A DNA stretch of 64,000 nucleotides from Sinotaia quadrata (GCA_028829895.1 CM054177.1:79646163-79710162); one strand, 5' to 3'; positions 12,395 to 25,105 are shown, counted from the stretch's first letter. A program made the numbers and translations. Notes: a model not told the origin generated them from the letters alone.

Positions 12395-12492
12395 GGCACA
12401 AATAGACAATTGATGGAAGGCACTGGTATATCAGATTTTTTATACTGGCACAAATAGACAATTGATGGAAGGCACTGGTATATCAGATTCTG
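12395..12492. repeat. 52-bp direct tandem repeat, 2 copies
   Basis: Units beginning ggcacaaatagacaattgat at 12395 and 12447 are almost identical. Confidence 0.9.
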
Positions 12493-12521
12493 ATACTCGT
12501 TTCTATGCTTAAAAATGTTTT

Positions 12522-12809
12522 TGTGACACCCCTTCAATCGTTATGGTTATTATTTATTAATAACAACACATAACTAATTACAAGTGATGGAGAATCTTAA
12601 TTTATAGTTATTAATATTTCTGTCACAAGACCAACACGTCTTTCACTTGGCGGATTATAAGGGTGTAAAACTATTTACACAATAATAAGAAAGACGTTTT
12701 ACTATTGCTTAATGTTTCTGCAAGTGGAAACTTCTTATTAAAGGAGTAATAAAAATCCGTCTTTTATTTAATTTTAACGAGCCCCCATACACCCGCTATT
12801 ACTCCAACA
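12522..12809 (-). mobile_element. LTR of a Ty3/gypsy-like retroelement, copy 1 (minus strand)
   Basis: On the minus strand this 288-bp block begins TGTTGGAGTAATAG (complement of 12796-12809) and ends GGGTGTCACA (complement of 12522-12531), giving TG...CA ends. It matches blocks at 42384-42689 and 44199-44732 and the partial copies at 21177-21447 and 28798-28917. The ~190 bp next to it (12810-13000) also match sequence upstream of the 42.4-kb copy, including a shared 'gatttaataaatttatt' that contains AATAAA. The true LTR could therefore be longer, with this block as its 3' part. Confidence 0.65.
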
Positions 12810-13440
12810 TACGATTTTAAATATGTGCAAGAAGGTTAATAAATTTATTAAATCAACAATCAAATATACAACATATATAATCAAAAGAACATTGGTTTTT
12901 ACATCACTTCACAACAATATCTGATTAAACGTTAGACACTCATTCACTGTATAATAGCAGAGACATCAGCAGTCAAATTAACATTATATATATATATAAG
13001 TTTCATCATAGAAATGAGAGTGGAGCTTCAGAGAGATAATTATAGTCAATGTACATAACCTTTTCGATTATGGCAGTTGTCGCTGGCATATGTTCACAAT
13101 CACACTGTTGGCAATAAGTCACTTTCTTCCTTATTTAGATGACGGTCCAATGTACCCTTTCAAGGCACATTACACAACTGCTCCAGAATCTTCAATGCGC
13201 TCACAAAGAATACCATGGAGAATCGTCCAGAATGTTTGATGACCTCACAAAGCACGCTGTAGAGAATCGTCCTGAATTTCACACGTGCTATGAAGCACAT
13301 CAGTAGGAATGCTCTTGAATTTTCGTGTGTAGTACTCAACACACCACGAGGAACATTCAAAATAATCTTCGTGAATTCTCGAGACCAAACTAAAGCCACC
13401 ATTTCTGCTGTACCGGCTCTGGAGCAGAATTCACAGGAAT
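12810..13440 (-). mobile_element. Sequence internal to retroelement copy 1 (non-coding remnant)
   Basis: The first ~190 bp are homologous to 42190-42383 on the opposite strand. Further on, 13180-13300 carries two or three imperfect ~60-bp repeats ('ctcacaaagaataccatgga' type). No gag or pol frame can be recognised. The right boundary is arbitrary. Confidence 0.4.
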
Positions 13441-14805
13441 CAATTTACAGTAACATGTTTTACTGATAAGTCAATGACAACGCTGGATTCATACACCAAT
13501 GTGACCAAGCAAATACAGTAGTCAGAAAAACTATTCATCCGTTTTGGAACTGGTTTGGATTGCATCAGCAAGTTCTAGCATATTCTTTACCTGAGTTATT
13601 TTAACTCTGGTAAAAAAAAAAAAATATCGTCATGCGCAGTACTCGAAGGTCATGTCATGTTGACATTTAACAAATTTATATAACAATTAAGTTTAGAAAT
13701 AGGGACAGAAAAATTTACTCCACCACATTTTTGCCAAATTTATAAATGAAATGTTAAACAATGATTATGATTAAGAATTAGAAAGAATATTATATAATTG
13801 GAGATGAGCTAATTTATGTTAAATTTACTTAGCTTTTTATTTATTTTGTCTGTACACGGCCCGTTTGCTGCATAATTAGGATTTCTATTGAAACGTTGTG
13901 TCGCTAGAGACGAGAAATTGAATTTATTTGATGCTATTGTTGAGTTAAACGCGTGTTGTTTATGGGTTTTTTATATTGGATAGTTTTAGCTACTTATTTA
14001 TTAAAAATAATTTTCACTTAGAACTTGGATTTTCTTTTTCCCAAAAGTAGGTGAATATATTCCTGTCAGACTTTATTCACGGCTCTGACTGACTGAATTG
14101 GTGGACGAGTTTCCTTGTACTCAAATTCTAAGGACGCGCGTTCCAAAAGTACCACTATACTCCCAACCATTCCACCACTGCCCCCCCCCCCCCCTTTGGT
14201 AAAAACAACAGTAACACAAGTTAAAGTACCTGTCGACAGATACAAAGGGAAATAACACCAGATTATAAGTAAACTGAACTCTTGCATATATAAGTGAGTT
14301 CAAACGTAATACAGCAAAACTGGCTTCAACTTGTTTTATATGTGGTTTTTATCTGCTGGGTTTTTTTTTGTTTGTTTTTTTTTAATGTTTGTTGGTCGTC
14401 CCATCCAAACCCCTCCGAAAAGTCTGCTTTTTTTTTTTTTTTTTTTTAATAGTTTCAGAATTTACACATGAGAAAGTGTCGGGTGGCACAGGTTGCGTGT
14501 ATTAAAATTAATATATGTACACTACAGTAAGCATGTCATCTACTCTGTCCTTGGAGTTTAAGGTTCTCCAGCTGTGTAAATTATTGGACCAGATACTTCT
14601 AGAGCGCTCTCTCTTTGTGAGAAAGAATTATAGGGTTAAGGAGACGGCGTAAGAACATAAATGGGGGGGGGGGGGCACAAGGTAAAGTTTATGTTTGTCG
14701 TCAGTACGCTTAATTTGTGAAAGACTATTCTTTTAAGGCAACTAACTATCCACAAGATCATGTGTATGTCTTTTGACAACTGTCTATTACACTTTGCATT
14801 TTAAG
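13441..14805. other. Non-coding stretch, nothing recognised
   Basis: It contains homopolymer runs (C-run at about 14182, T-run at about 14431, G-run at about 14665). Short open frames over them show no family resemblance. Confidence 0.4.
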
Positions 14806-14982
14806 ATATATACCCCAGTATACTTAAGAGCTATACCCCAGACACGTTGGACATATATTTAAGAGCTATACCCCAGATACTTTGCACATATGCATAAGAG
14901 CTATACCCCAGATATTTAGCTCGTATGCGCAAAGGTATGGCTCCGACACTTTGGACATAATATGCTTAAGAACTATCCACAT
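14806..14982. repeat. Imperfect ~45-bp tandem repeat, about 4 copies
   Basis: Units contain 'aagagctataccccaga' followed by 'ttgcacatatg'-like sequence, and become more diverged to the right. Confidence 0.8.
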
Positions 14983-16599
14983 TATTATTGGCGGTAGGCG
15001 CCAAAAAGCCAAGCGCGCTACCGTTACATCGCGAAAACTAGCAAGGCTGTTGCTAACTTCCGGTTTGTTTGGAAGCATTCAGAAGTTCATGTTTGTACTC
15101 ACTGCGATTCGAATTATCTGTCTTAATGAGATATGAAAGTAATGCACATCTCAGATAATATGTATGTCCTTAGTTTATCAAAATTCTTTCAACGTGTAAA
15201 TGAAAGCTAAACCATTATTGTAATAATGTAATTTTTAGCTACTCAACTAATATTTTGCACAAGCGGGTAAGCCCGGAATGCTTATTTGACATACACATTT
15301 CCAAAATCATTTATGCATGTCCTGCTCTGTGTACCTTTAACAAGTAGGAAAAGCAAACTTACAAACAATAGCAATAAAAAAAAACTATGGACTTCTTTCA
15401 TAAGAAGAAAACTATGCACCCAGGGTCATTATAATATAGACGACCACTAGTAAACGAGCATGCTCATTAAATTCAACCCATTACTGATATAAAGGTGACC
15501 ACCACCACCCCTCCATGAATTTTAAAAAGCCACTTCTTTTGAAGTGCATGCATGCTTTCAAACGAGCCAATCAGTGTGAAGCTAATATCTTTTGCTTCAG
15601 CAGGCAATCTGTATCACTTCTACTATTGGATACTTTTTATTTAGTCTGCTTGTGTGATGAGAAACAGCTGGTTTTGGGGGGGTCACCCATTGTGATGGAC
15701 TATATTAAACTTTAGGAAATAATTTTCATTTAGAAAATATCTTATTCAGAATAAATAGTATTTTTGCATCTAATCTACAATGGACTTGCAATATAAATTG
15801 TGCAATTTAACATGCATTTTTTTTTTCAAATTTTTTTGAAGTTGGTCATTTCTTCTCCAGGAGTTTCTGAAGATATAAATGTTGTTTTGTTTTTTTAAAT
15901 ATAATAATGAACAATGGACTTCAATTTGCAATTGGATTTGTATTTGCTTTTTGTAAAAGAAATATTGTAAACATTTTCTTATGACAGTATAATGATCTTT
16001 TTATCTTGCATTATTGGGGAGGGGGGGATCATCATATTCATTGAAAGGTAAGGGAACTTTTCCTTATATATTAAAACAATTGTTCATTTTTTAGTAAGCT
16101 GATCCATTCAATCGCAGTGTGTGTGGTTGTCAATTAAATAAGGTACGTAACTCGGTACAACTATCCACATGGGCCGTTCTCTTTTATACGTGTGTAGGAT
16201 GAACTGTCCGCAGAAGGCCGCCGTAAGAACTGCAGAGAAGCTGTCTTACTATTATACGGATTGGGTAAAACTGTTCGTTGGGAGGTCCTATTTTCTGCGT
16301 GTCCGGATAGAACTGTCCTATTTTAAATGTGTCTAAATGGAACTCTCCTTGAAGAAGTCTTATTTATCTTTCAGTCCTACATATCGGAAAGTGTCCGATG
16401 AAATTTCCCCGCTAATTTAATCTATCGTGGGGCGTAGAATGGGTTTTGATATTCGGCTTACGTGCTTTTTTAGTTTTCAAATTCATCCTTCATCTCCATT
16501 ATTTTTCTTCGCGTGCCAGTCACACGACATTTGCTGACTTAATTGCATAAACTCTATATCCGACGAGAGGACAGATACAGTGACAGACGTGCTTTCGCT
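14983..16599. other. Non-coding stretch, one small CpG-rich patch
   Basis: The patch at 14990-15065 is CpG-rich and open on both strands but matches nothing I know. Between 16180 and 16400 there are loose repeats of 'gaactgtcc' with ~50-60 bp spacing. I see no gene. Confidence 0.4.
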
Positions 16600-16871
16600 C
16601 TATTAAACCAACCTTTCCACTCGTGCTCGATTTGTTGGACTCAATCTATTAAACCAACCTTTCCACTCGTGCTCGATTTGTTGGACTCAATCTATTAAAC
16701 CAACCTTTCCACTCGTGCTCGATTTGTTGGACTCAATCTATTAAACCAACCTTTCCTCTCGTGCTCGATTTGTTGGACTCAATCTATTAAACCAACCTTT
16801 CCACTCGTGCTCGATTTGTTGGACTCAATCTATTAAACCAACCTTTCCACTCGTGCTCGATTTGTTGGACT
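16600..16871. repeat. 46-bp minisatellite, 6 copies
   Basis: Units begin ctattaaaccaacctttcca at 16600, 16646, 16692, 16738, 16784 and 16830. Only one base change is seen (copy 4: 'cctctc' for 'ccactc'), so the array is young or recently homogenised. Confidence 0.97.
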
Positions 16872-17219
16872 GGTGGTATTCAGAAAAATGGCATAAAGTG
16901 ACTGAAAAATTTGCATTTTAAACAATGGGTGGCAGGAAATAAGAAAGATAACTCTTACTCGAAAAAGGAGAAGAGTGTAGATAGGTACACGAGTCCATTA
17001 TTAAGTCGGTTTATGGACAGGTTATGACAAGAATTTTGACACCTTTCCAATTTATTTTTCTTGGTGTTAGCAAGTGTTAATGTTTTCTTTTAAAGTAAGG
17101 CTGTTGTGTAGAATTTAAAGTCAGTATATTATTTTATTTTTTTTAAAATATAAACGGTACAGTGCTAAAACGCGAAAACTGGATATAGCAAACATGCATA
17201 TTCCATAGGTTTAATTGCG

Positions 17220-17800
17220 TTAAAAGGTAAAGCTTCTCAGAATGAATGATTTGAGGTGTTTTGGTTGATTTATCTTTAAACTACTTTTAAACTTTTTTCT
17301 TTTATTTCTTTTTGTTTTTGATTTTGAAGTTGGTCGTGAGTGGAGCGAGCCTCTCTTTAGCTGCCTTACATTTTCACAGTAGTTCTTATATTGCTGGATG
17401 CTGGTGTCGGCAAGTGGATAGATGGTACAGCATGCTTTGTCACGCATGTGAGTTGACACTTCTGTCTGAGAAATGGGTGGGGGTGAGGCACGGGGAACCT
17501 TGATGAATGGCTTGTGCGCGCTGTACCTTTGCTTTTCAGATTTGTTTGATCGTGGCAGCAGAAGTGAACGCCGTGTCAAAAGAAGCTTGTCAAGGCTCGT
17601 TTGAATAATGAGTCTACAATGTGTATTTTGCCTGCGATCTTGGTTTTAGTTCTAGTTGGTTGTGTGCGTCTGTTATTTGTGAGTGTTATTGAGTGTCTTT
17701 ATCTGACCAAAACACTATTTCCTTGTACTTGCCTGTCTCAAAGTGGTGTACATACTTTTAACTTGTTTATTTTGTGCGGTTCTTTTACTGATTATTTATG
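17220..17800. other. Unique stretch with short open frames, not called as a gene
   Basis: A 119-codon minus-strand frame (17220-17579) is basic and Ser/Lys-rich, and a 63-codon plus frame overlaps it. Neither has recognisable motifs, convincing splice sites or a poly(A) signal at a sensible place. Confidence 0.3.
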
Positions 17801-17934
17801 ATAACCAGATTACAGGAAAAAAGTGTTTTGGGAGTGTGCATGCACGCGCGTTTGTATGTATGAGTGAGAGAGATTCTTCGTTTTTTCTTTTTTAATAACG
17901 GCGGATTTCATTTTGTTTATGTAAGCGTTTGTGT

Positions 17935-18320
17935 GCTTGTGTGTGTATGTGTGTGTGTGTGTGTATGTGTATGGTAACAGACAGCGCTTAACAAACTAAG
18001 TCAGTGTGAAATAAGTGTGTGTGTGTGTGTGGTAACAAATAGCGCTTAACAAACCAAATCAGTGTGAAATAAATGTGTGTGTGTGTGTGTGTATGGTAAC
18101 AAACAGCGCTTAACAAACCAGATCAGTGTGAAATAAATGTGTGTTGGGGGGTGGGGGGTGTAACAAACAGCGCTTAATCAATGTGAAATAAATGTGTGTG
18201 GTAACAAAAAGCGCTTAACAAACCAAATCAGTGTGTGTGTGGTAACAAACAGCGCTTAACAAACCAAATCAATGTGAAATAAATGTGTGTGTGTGCGGTA
18301 ACAAAAAGCGCCACTTCTCA
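17935..18320. repeat. Composite minisatellite with (TG)n tracts, about 7 copies
   Basis: A ~35-45 bp core (ggtaacaaacagcgcttaac, then aaccaaatcagtgtgaaata) alternates with (GT)n runs of variable length. Unit length varies because the GT tract varies. Confidence 0.9.
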
Positions 18321-18539
18321 TTCATACTTAAACAAAACATGATTCATTTCGAATTTTTCCGTTAAATCTCGATAAAAATGAGAACGCAAGTTAGTGTCGC
18401 TTCAGAAATCAAGAACGATAAACTCTCACCTCGCTCTAGTAAAAATAACACACAAGCGCATTTCAAACAGTTGATTTTGAGAATTAGTTCTTGGCCTGTG
18501 TTCACCGAGACATTTTTTATGACAATGATAGCGAAGTCC

Positions 18540-18960
18540 TATTTACATGGAGACTGCGTCTTGTGCGGATGTTAATGAAGGTTATTTACACGGAGGCTGC
18601 GTCGTTTTGTGTTTGTTAGTGATGGCCTATTTACAGGGAGTGCGTCTTGTGGGTGATGGCCTATTACACGGAGACTGCGTCTTGAGTGCGTCTTGTTGAT
18701 GGCCTCTTTACATGGAGAGTGCTTGTGGTGATGGCCTATTTACACGGAGACTGCGTCTTGTTGGCCTATTTACATGGAGAGTGCGTCTTGTGGTGATGGC
18801 CTATTTACACGGAGACTGCGTCTTGTTGATGGCCTATTTACAGGGAGTGCTTGTGGTGATGGCCTATTTACATGGAGACTGCATCTTGCTTGTTTGTAAT
18901 GGTCTATTTACACGGAGACTGCGTCTTGCTTGTGTTTGTTAGTGATGGCTTATTTACCCG
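18540..18960. repeat. Variable ~30-40 bp minisatellite, about 11 copies
   Basis: Units are built from 'gatggcctatttacacggag' and 'actgcgtcttg', with deletions of either half producing irregular spacing. A 76-aa frame across it is repeat-derived. Confidence 0.9.
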
Positions 18961-19516
18961 GAAGCTAGGTCCTGTGTGAATGTTGTAGTGTGTGAGGAAA
19001 ATGAAAGACAAGCAAATTGATGAATGTGACAGACAGTGTTTACCAATACCAAAATAAAATGACGTTGGAGACAAAGCTACAACATACACGTGCATATTGA
19101 TATCAAAATAACATTATTTTAGAGACGAAATCCCAACAGGCACTGACGTAAAAATACAACGATAGTTTGAAAGCAAAAACCACATACATATAATCAGTAA
19201 TATACTAATGGCCAACTGTTATGTATTAGACTTTTGCGATTTCAAATAAGGTGCAATATATTTTTTTATAAAGTAAAATGACATTAAGATAAGAAATGGC
19301 TCTTCTTAATTTAAAATTGATAAATATATTTTATAGATAGATATATAGACAGACAAATAGATAAATAGATTTTCTTCGATAAATGGATAAAGTTATTGGC
19401 AACGGATAGACTAATATTAAAGTTAAATGAATGAAGAGAGAGGGAGGGAAGGGTTGTGAATGTACAAACGGAATTTTATGAATGTATATACACTCCTACA
19501 TACATGCACACCAAAA

Positions 19517-19555
<39 letters not shown>

Positions 19556-20264
19556 CACACACATAATTGCATTCAGTCGCAGGCCCACGTATTCAGTTCG
19601 TTTGTACAAACCAGCATATATACACTAAACTGTTTAGTTAAAATTCACATTACTGTACTTTATATATGTAATAAAAATGCAGTGCTAGTGTTTACTTTTC
19701 AATTCTATCCTTATTTTCTCTCCCCCTTTCTTAAGAGTCAAGTTTGAAGACCTGCGTGATCCAAAGACAACAGTCATTTTTCTAACTAGAACGAACCAGC
19801 CGCGACCACTTTTGTAGCTGTCACCTAAATTTACACTTAAGAGACACTGCCCAAGGTCTCAACAACAAAGTAAACTTAGTTTCTATGGGCTCTGTGCTCT
19901 GATTTAGTATGGTGTTTGTCGAGTCACCCACTCCAGCTTTTCTTACTTACCGTCAGGGTACAGCGATTTTTGTGAAACGATTTCTTGTTTATATGCAGGG
20001 TCCGGATTACCCTTTAAGTACACTAAGCACGTGCACCGACAGGTGCACGAGAAAAAAAATCCAAATTAATTATTGATAATAAAATAAATGATTTGATATG
20101 ACCATTTCAGTCTGCATGGACCGGATTTTCATTGGAAATGATGGCAATACTGCTATTTTCTCACCTGTTTAGCTGTTTATTGTTCACAGCAAGGGTGTCA
20201 GGAATTCAAGACAAACATTGCTGAATGAGGATGTTCTCGTAAAAGTGTAGCGAACTCCAAAAAC
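18961..20264. other. Non-coding stretch with a (CA)n run
   Basis: An (AC)n tract lies at about 19519-19548, followed by short (TA)n. Nothing else is recognised. Confidence 0.45.
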
Positions 20265-20552
20265 TGTTCAAGTTTTTAAAGTAAAGTTGTCAAATTTAGT
20301 TGTTCAAGTTTTATAAGTAAAGTTGTCAAATTTAGTTGTTCAAGTTTTATAAGTAAAGTTGTCAAATTTAGCTGTTCAAGTTTTTAAAGTAAAGTTGTCA
20401 AATTTAGTTGTTCAAGTTTTATAAGTAAAGTTGTCAAATTTAGTTGTTCAAGTTTTATAAGTAAAGTTGTCAAATTTAGTTGTTCAAGTTTTTTAAGTAA
20501 AGTTGTCAAACTTAGTTGTTCAAATTGTATAAGTAAAGTTGTCAAACTTAGT
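20265..20552. repeat. 36-bp minisatellite, 8 copies
   Basis: Units beginning tgttcaagttttataagtaa are spaced exactly 36 bp from 20265 to 20517, with few substitutions. Confidence 0.97.
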
Positions 20553-20569
20553 TGTATTTCAAGTATAAT

Positions 20570-20991
20570 TATTACATCTGGTTTGATTACCTAATTACAT
20601 TTAGTTTACCTAAAGTTAAAGCATTTCATTTAGATACCTAAATTACCCAAAACAAAACCCAGTGTCTAAAGAAAGAGATAGCATTTTGTTGGATTACCTA
20701 AAAGAAAACCCAGTGTCTAGAGATAGAAATTGCATTTTATTTGATTACCTAAAGCAAAACCCAGTGTTTAAAGAAAGTGAATGCATTTTATTTGATTACC
20801 TAAAACAAAACCAGTGTCTAGAGATGGAGATTGCATTTAGTTTGATCACATAAATATAGAGTATTTGATTTAGTTTGATCACTTAATATAGAACATTAGG
20901 TTGAGTTTGATTAATTAAAGCAAACCCCAATGTCTAGATGTAGAAAATGTGTTACGTTTGATCATAAAATATAGAGCATTTGGTTTACTCT
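20570..20991. repeat. Imperfect ~50-60 bp tandem array, left part
   Basis: Units contain 'gtctagagatagaaattgca' and 'tttgattacctaaa' followed by 'aacccagtg'. The array stops at the hAT-like element at 21000 and resumes at 22962-23045. Confidence 0.85.
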
Positions 20992-20999
20992 GAATAGAG
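20992..20999. repeat. Possible 8-bp target duplication, left copy
   Basis: gaatagag here against atctagag at 22962-22969: 5 of 8 bases match, with the right five identical. An 8-bp duplication is the hAT signature, but the match is imperfect. Confidence 0.35.
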
Positions 21000-22961
21000 C
21001 AGGGGTCGGGAAACATTTTGGGGTAATGCTCAAAATCTATTTGTGCTAAATGAAATACACCCCCCTCCCTTCCCGGACTTCAAAGTAAACAAAACCAAGC
21101 TAATTGTTCTTAAAATAAATAACTGCTTTCAAAGTCATGAATTAATAAAATACTTAAAAAGCCACATATGCTGTCTGTGACGCCAACGCCACATAGATAA
21201 TGGTTATGATGATTATTATTAATTATTATCCATAGCTAATTACAAGCAACGAGAATCTTAATTTATGTTAGTAATAATTCTCCAGCAGACACCATGTCTC
21301 TCTCACTTGGCGGATATGCGGGCGCTGTAAACGTTTTCTCTCTTCCACAACATCAAACATTTACTGTCACAATATTTCCGTAGGTGGAAAAATTCTTACT
21401 AAAGGAGAAGACAAATCCGTCTTTAGTCTATATTTAGTGAGCCCCTTAGTGACATGCTCTTTGTGTTTCTTTTATTTCTTTTTCTAATATTAATAATCAA
21501 TAACTGATAATTACTATTTATGACTGACCTCCGCATGGCCAATTATGCAATCTGGTTACATGCAATACAGGATTGAGGCCAAGTTCATTGATCACATGTG
21601 TATGATGGAAATGTACAGAAGGAGGAAGTGTGACAGTAAGAGCGGGTGAATGTTGACAGGATATGGGATGCCCTTATATGGATATTTGCATCCCATTCAT
21701 TGATGCGAGAGAACTTGTAGTTTGACCCAGAGTCATTCATATATATGTTGCTGATAGACTCATGCATTGTTAAGCACTGTTCCCATACCATATAGAAGGG
21801 TTGAAATCTGCATAGATGGGAAGAGGTTCTGCATGTTCCAGGGAGTGGTAAATAAATTGACTTCTTATAAATTATTGTTATATATTATTGTTTAGAATGT
21901 TGTGTAAATGTTCGTATATTTTTAGTAATGATTGTTGTATGAAACTTATGCATATCTCTTTCAGAGAAGATTATGTTATGCTAATGATAATTATGCTGTA
22001 TGTGTAGGTGATGAAATGGAGATAAGCACATGTTGTGCACTATGCTTTATTCATTGTAAAACTATTTATAGCAAGTGAGACTAAATAGTAATTTGAGATA
22101 ATGATTCAGTGTGAACGTAATGTAAACCATTCATAGACTATGGTTATAACTATTGAGATTATGTAAATGTAGAATTGGATTTATTATTGTCATATTAGAA
22201 AACGCTTCTCCATGAGAACTTTGTAAATTATAAGTTAGCATGTAACTAACAATAAATGACGTAAAATTCTAATAGTCATCTATTGTTGTTTCCACAAAGC
22301 CCTAGCATTGTCTCATATTTATCAGGGGCTTCAGAAAGATATGATTGTCTTTTGCAGCTAGTCTTTTTTTTTACTTATCTTCATGATTTGCTGCTGAATC
22401 GATCGTCGAGTACACTCTGAATAGCACACCTTATTCCTGTCGCAAGCTGATGGTCACTAATGTGGTGTCATTAACAAGGGCCAGAGACACTATGTGAGTA
22501 AACAACGTGATGAGTTCACCTCTATCAATGATGACAAAGTTAAGTCATCTAAACAAGGCAATCCATAATCAACCAGAGGTCCACAATCCATAAACTATAA
22601 TCGACCAGAGAGACAATAATCAGATAAACAATCGCTAACGTTGGGATAGTAAATAGACGGTCTCGATTGACCTACGTTTTTGGAACCAAATGCTATTGTT
22701 TCCTTTTTATTGTTATTATAAAATCTTCTTTGTTCTTGTTATCTTAAACCCACAAAAGTCATGTGACTTAATTATCAAGAGGAGTTAATTTTATAAAAGT
22801 AGGAATTTATTGATGATCTATTAAAATTGAGTGTGTGGGGGACAATTAATAAGCGAATGAGTTTGATGACCTTGCAATATTTTATTTGTATTTTTTAGCC
22901 TTTATTACTCCTCAAATTTTTACCCCAATAGGGGTAATTTATCCTTGTTTCCCGACCCCTG
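21000..22961. mobile_element. hAT-like DNA transposon, non-autonomous, 1,962 bp
   Basis: The left terminus CAGGGGTCGGGAAACA (21000-21015) has an exact 16-bp inverted match at the right end (22946-22961). CAGGGGTCGG... is typical of hAT family termini, and the flanks allow an imperfect 8-bp target duplication. The element sits within a ~50-60 bp tandem array that continues on both sides. There is no transposase-like frame, so it is non-autonomous or fully decayed. It contains an LTR fragment (21177-21447), showing nested insertion. The rest (21450-22940) is AT-rich and unrecognised. Confidence 0.7.
21177..21447 (-). mobile_element. LTR copy 2, 5'-truncated, nested in the hAT-like element
   Basis: On the minus strand it aligns with LTR copy 1 from 'ggggctcactaaat' through 'tccgccaagtgagagagac' to 'ggcgttggcgtcaca'. 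The first ~25 bases of the LTR are missing at 21447. Confidence 0.65.
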
Positions 22962-23045
22962 ATCTAGAGATAGATATTGCATTTAGTTCGATCCTACAAT
23001 ACAGCGCATTTGGTTGAGTTTGATTACCTAAAACCAACCCCAGTG
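22962..23045. repeat. Imperfect ~50-60 bp tandem array, right part
   Basis: It resumes with 'tctagagatagatattgcat' and 'gagtttgattacctaaaacc', matching the units left of 21000. Confidence 0.8.
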
Positions 23046-23099
23046 TGCTTATGTAAGGACTTCATCCGTAGTGCTCACCTCTGAAGTATGTTCAGATCA

Positions 23100-23460
23100 T
23101 AGACAGTTAGTCAGTTAGTACAAACTAGAGATGGTATTTATCCAGTTTGTACACACTAGAGGTGGAACATAGCTAGTTCGTACGCACTAGAAGTGGCACT
23201 TAGTTTGTATGCACTAGATATTGTACATAGCTAGTTTGTACGCACTAGAATTTGTAATGGCTAGTTTGTACACACTCGAAGTGATACCTAGCTAGTTTGT
23301 ACGCACTAGAAGTGGCACTTAGCTAGTTTGTATGCACTAGATATTGTACATAGCTAGTTTGTACGCACTAGAATGTGTAATGGCTAGTTTGTACACATAG
23401 GAGTGGTACTTAGCTAGTTTGTATATACTAGAGGTGGTACTTATCCAGTTTGTTCCCGTA
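23100..23460. repeat. Variable ~32-bp minisatellite, about 11 copies
   Basis: The core 'tagctagtttgtacgcacta' is followed by 'gaagtggcactt' or 'gatattgtaca' variants. Two unit types alternate as a higher-order repeat of roughly 120 bp. Confidence 0.9.
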
Positions 23461-23559
23461 TGTATATATTATATTATTATTATAATCACCACCATCCTCA
23501 TCATTATCAACATCATCTATATTATTGAGTTGTCGCAGACCTAAAATCAAACTAAATAG

Positions 23560-24115
23560 CAGTAGTAGTTGTAATAGCATCAGCAGAAGTAATAACATTA
23601 GTTATTAGTTAGTTGAGGCAGCAATAGTAACAGTAAGTATTAGTTGAGGCAGCAGTAGTAACAACACTAGTAATAGAAGTAAAAGCCAAAGACAACAGCA
23701 GTAGTAACAACAGTAGTAATAGAATTTACAGAAGACAACAGCAGTAGTAATAGAAGTAGCCAAACACAACAGAGTGGTAATAGAAGTAGCCAAACACAAC
23801 AACAGTAGTAATAGAAGTAGCCAAACACAACAGAGTGGTAACAGAAGTAGCCAAACACAACAACAGTGGTAATAGAAGTAGCCAAACACAACAGAGTGGT
23901 AACAGAAGTAGCCAAACACAACAACAGTAGTAATAGAAGTAGCCAAAGACAACAGCAGTGGTAATAGAAGTAGCCAAAGACAACAGCAGTAGTCACAACA
24001 GTAGTAAAAGAAAAAGAGTAACCAAAACAGCAGAAGTAGTCGGAACAGTAATAATGGAAGTAACCAGTGGCAGAACTAGTGGTAGCAGTAGTTAGCAGAA
24101 GTTGTAGTAGTTGTA
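23560..24115. repeat. Simple-sequence-derived minisatellite (GTAGTAATAGAAGTAGCCAA type)
   Basis: Units of about 30-36 bp ('gtagtaatagaagtagccaa', 'acacaacaacagtagtaata') repeat about 10 times in the centre and degrade at both ends into (AGT/ACA) triplet repeats. Long minus-strand frames here are low-complexity artefacts. Confidence 0.9.
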
Positions 24116-24714
24116 GATAAACAATTGTAATAATACGGCCTTTATCAGATGTGGTTAAAAGAGAAATTACCTGTAACATTGTGATCGATTTCAGACAGGA
24201 TATATTGTAAAACGACATTAGTAGTGTGACTGATTTTAAATTGGCTTGCTGAAGGAAAAATGTCCAGACTGAATTAAATTAAATAACAACAACGAGCTAC
24301 GACAACAACCCTACAGAAACAATTAACATTTGTATGCGGAAAAATCAAGACTCCATAAAAATATCTTCCAATCACTTCGCCTCAAATACTGAAGAAATGC
24401 AATTACGACAAAATAACTCGGTAGTTGTTAGTCGTTTCAACACATTAACTATAGAACATACGATATTTTCATCGGACTATTTCCCAGTCAACACTGTGTT
24501 TGTCATTCATGACAACAATGTCAACAAGATCATTTGGTTAGTGACGTCTCTAGCTTGAATTTCAAGGCTGAGAGAAGCACTTTGGTGTCGTGTCGGTGAA
24601 AAGAATAAATAATGCTGTGGTTAAACTAGTTCTGCAATAATACTTTACATAATGATTTTTGTGCATTAGAGACCAGACGTGTTCACTAACATATTAATGC
24701 TTTTGAATACTGTG

Positions 24715-24915
24715 CACTCTAGGCAGAGGTGTACGCCACACATACATAGTGTATTATGTACTCGAGGTCAGAGGTGCACGCCACACATAAATTAGTGTAT
24801 TATTCACTCACAAGGGTCTAATGTACGTCACACATGCATTAGAATATTTTGTACTCACAAGAGTCCAATGTACGTCACTCATGCATTAGTGTATCGTGCA
24901 CTCACAAAAACACGC
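24715..24915. repeat. Imperfect ~60-bp tandem repeat, about 4 copies
   Basis: Units contain 'gtacgtcacacatgcattag' and 'gtattatgtactc', then 'gaggtcagaggtg' or 'caagggtctaatg'. Confidence 0.85.
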
Positions 24916-25033
24916 CCCATGTAAGTATAGTTAGACATTATAACTAGACCGTGAATCTTTATAACTTATTGCACGAAATCAGATCCATACCTACTTCCCC
25001 ACTCCTTTCATCTCAACCACCACTTCTGCCCTC

Positions 25034-25037
<4 letters not shown>

Positions 25038-25105
<68 letters not shown>

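Noticed and set aside
17312..17579. Overlapping open frames on both strands with a Cys/Trp-rich plus-strand peptide
   Set aside because: It briefly suggested a cysteine-rich secreted domain, but spacing and splice signals do not fit any family I know.
23605..24218. 183-codon minus-strand frame rich in Leu, Val, Tyr and Cys
   Set aside because: It is the complement of a GTAGTAATAGAAGTAGCC-type minisatellite. The membrane-protein look comes from composition.
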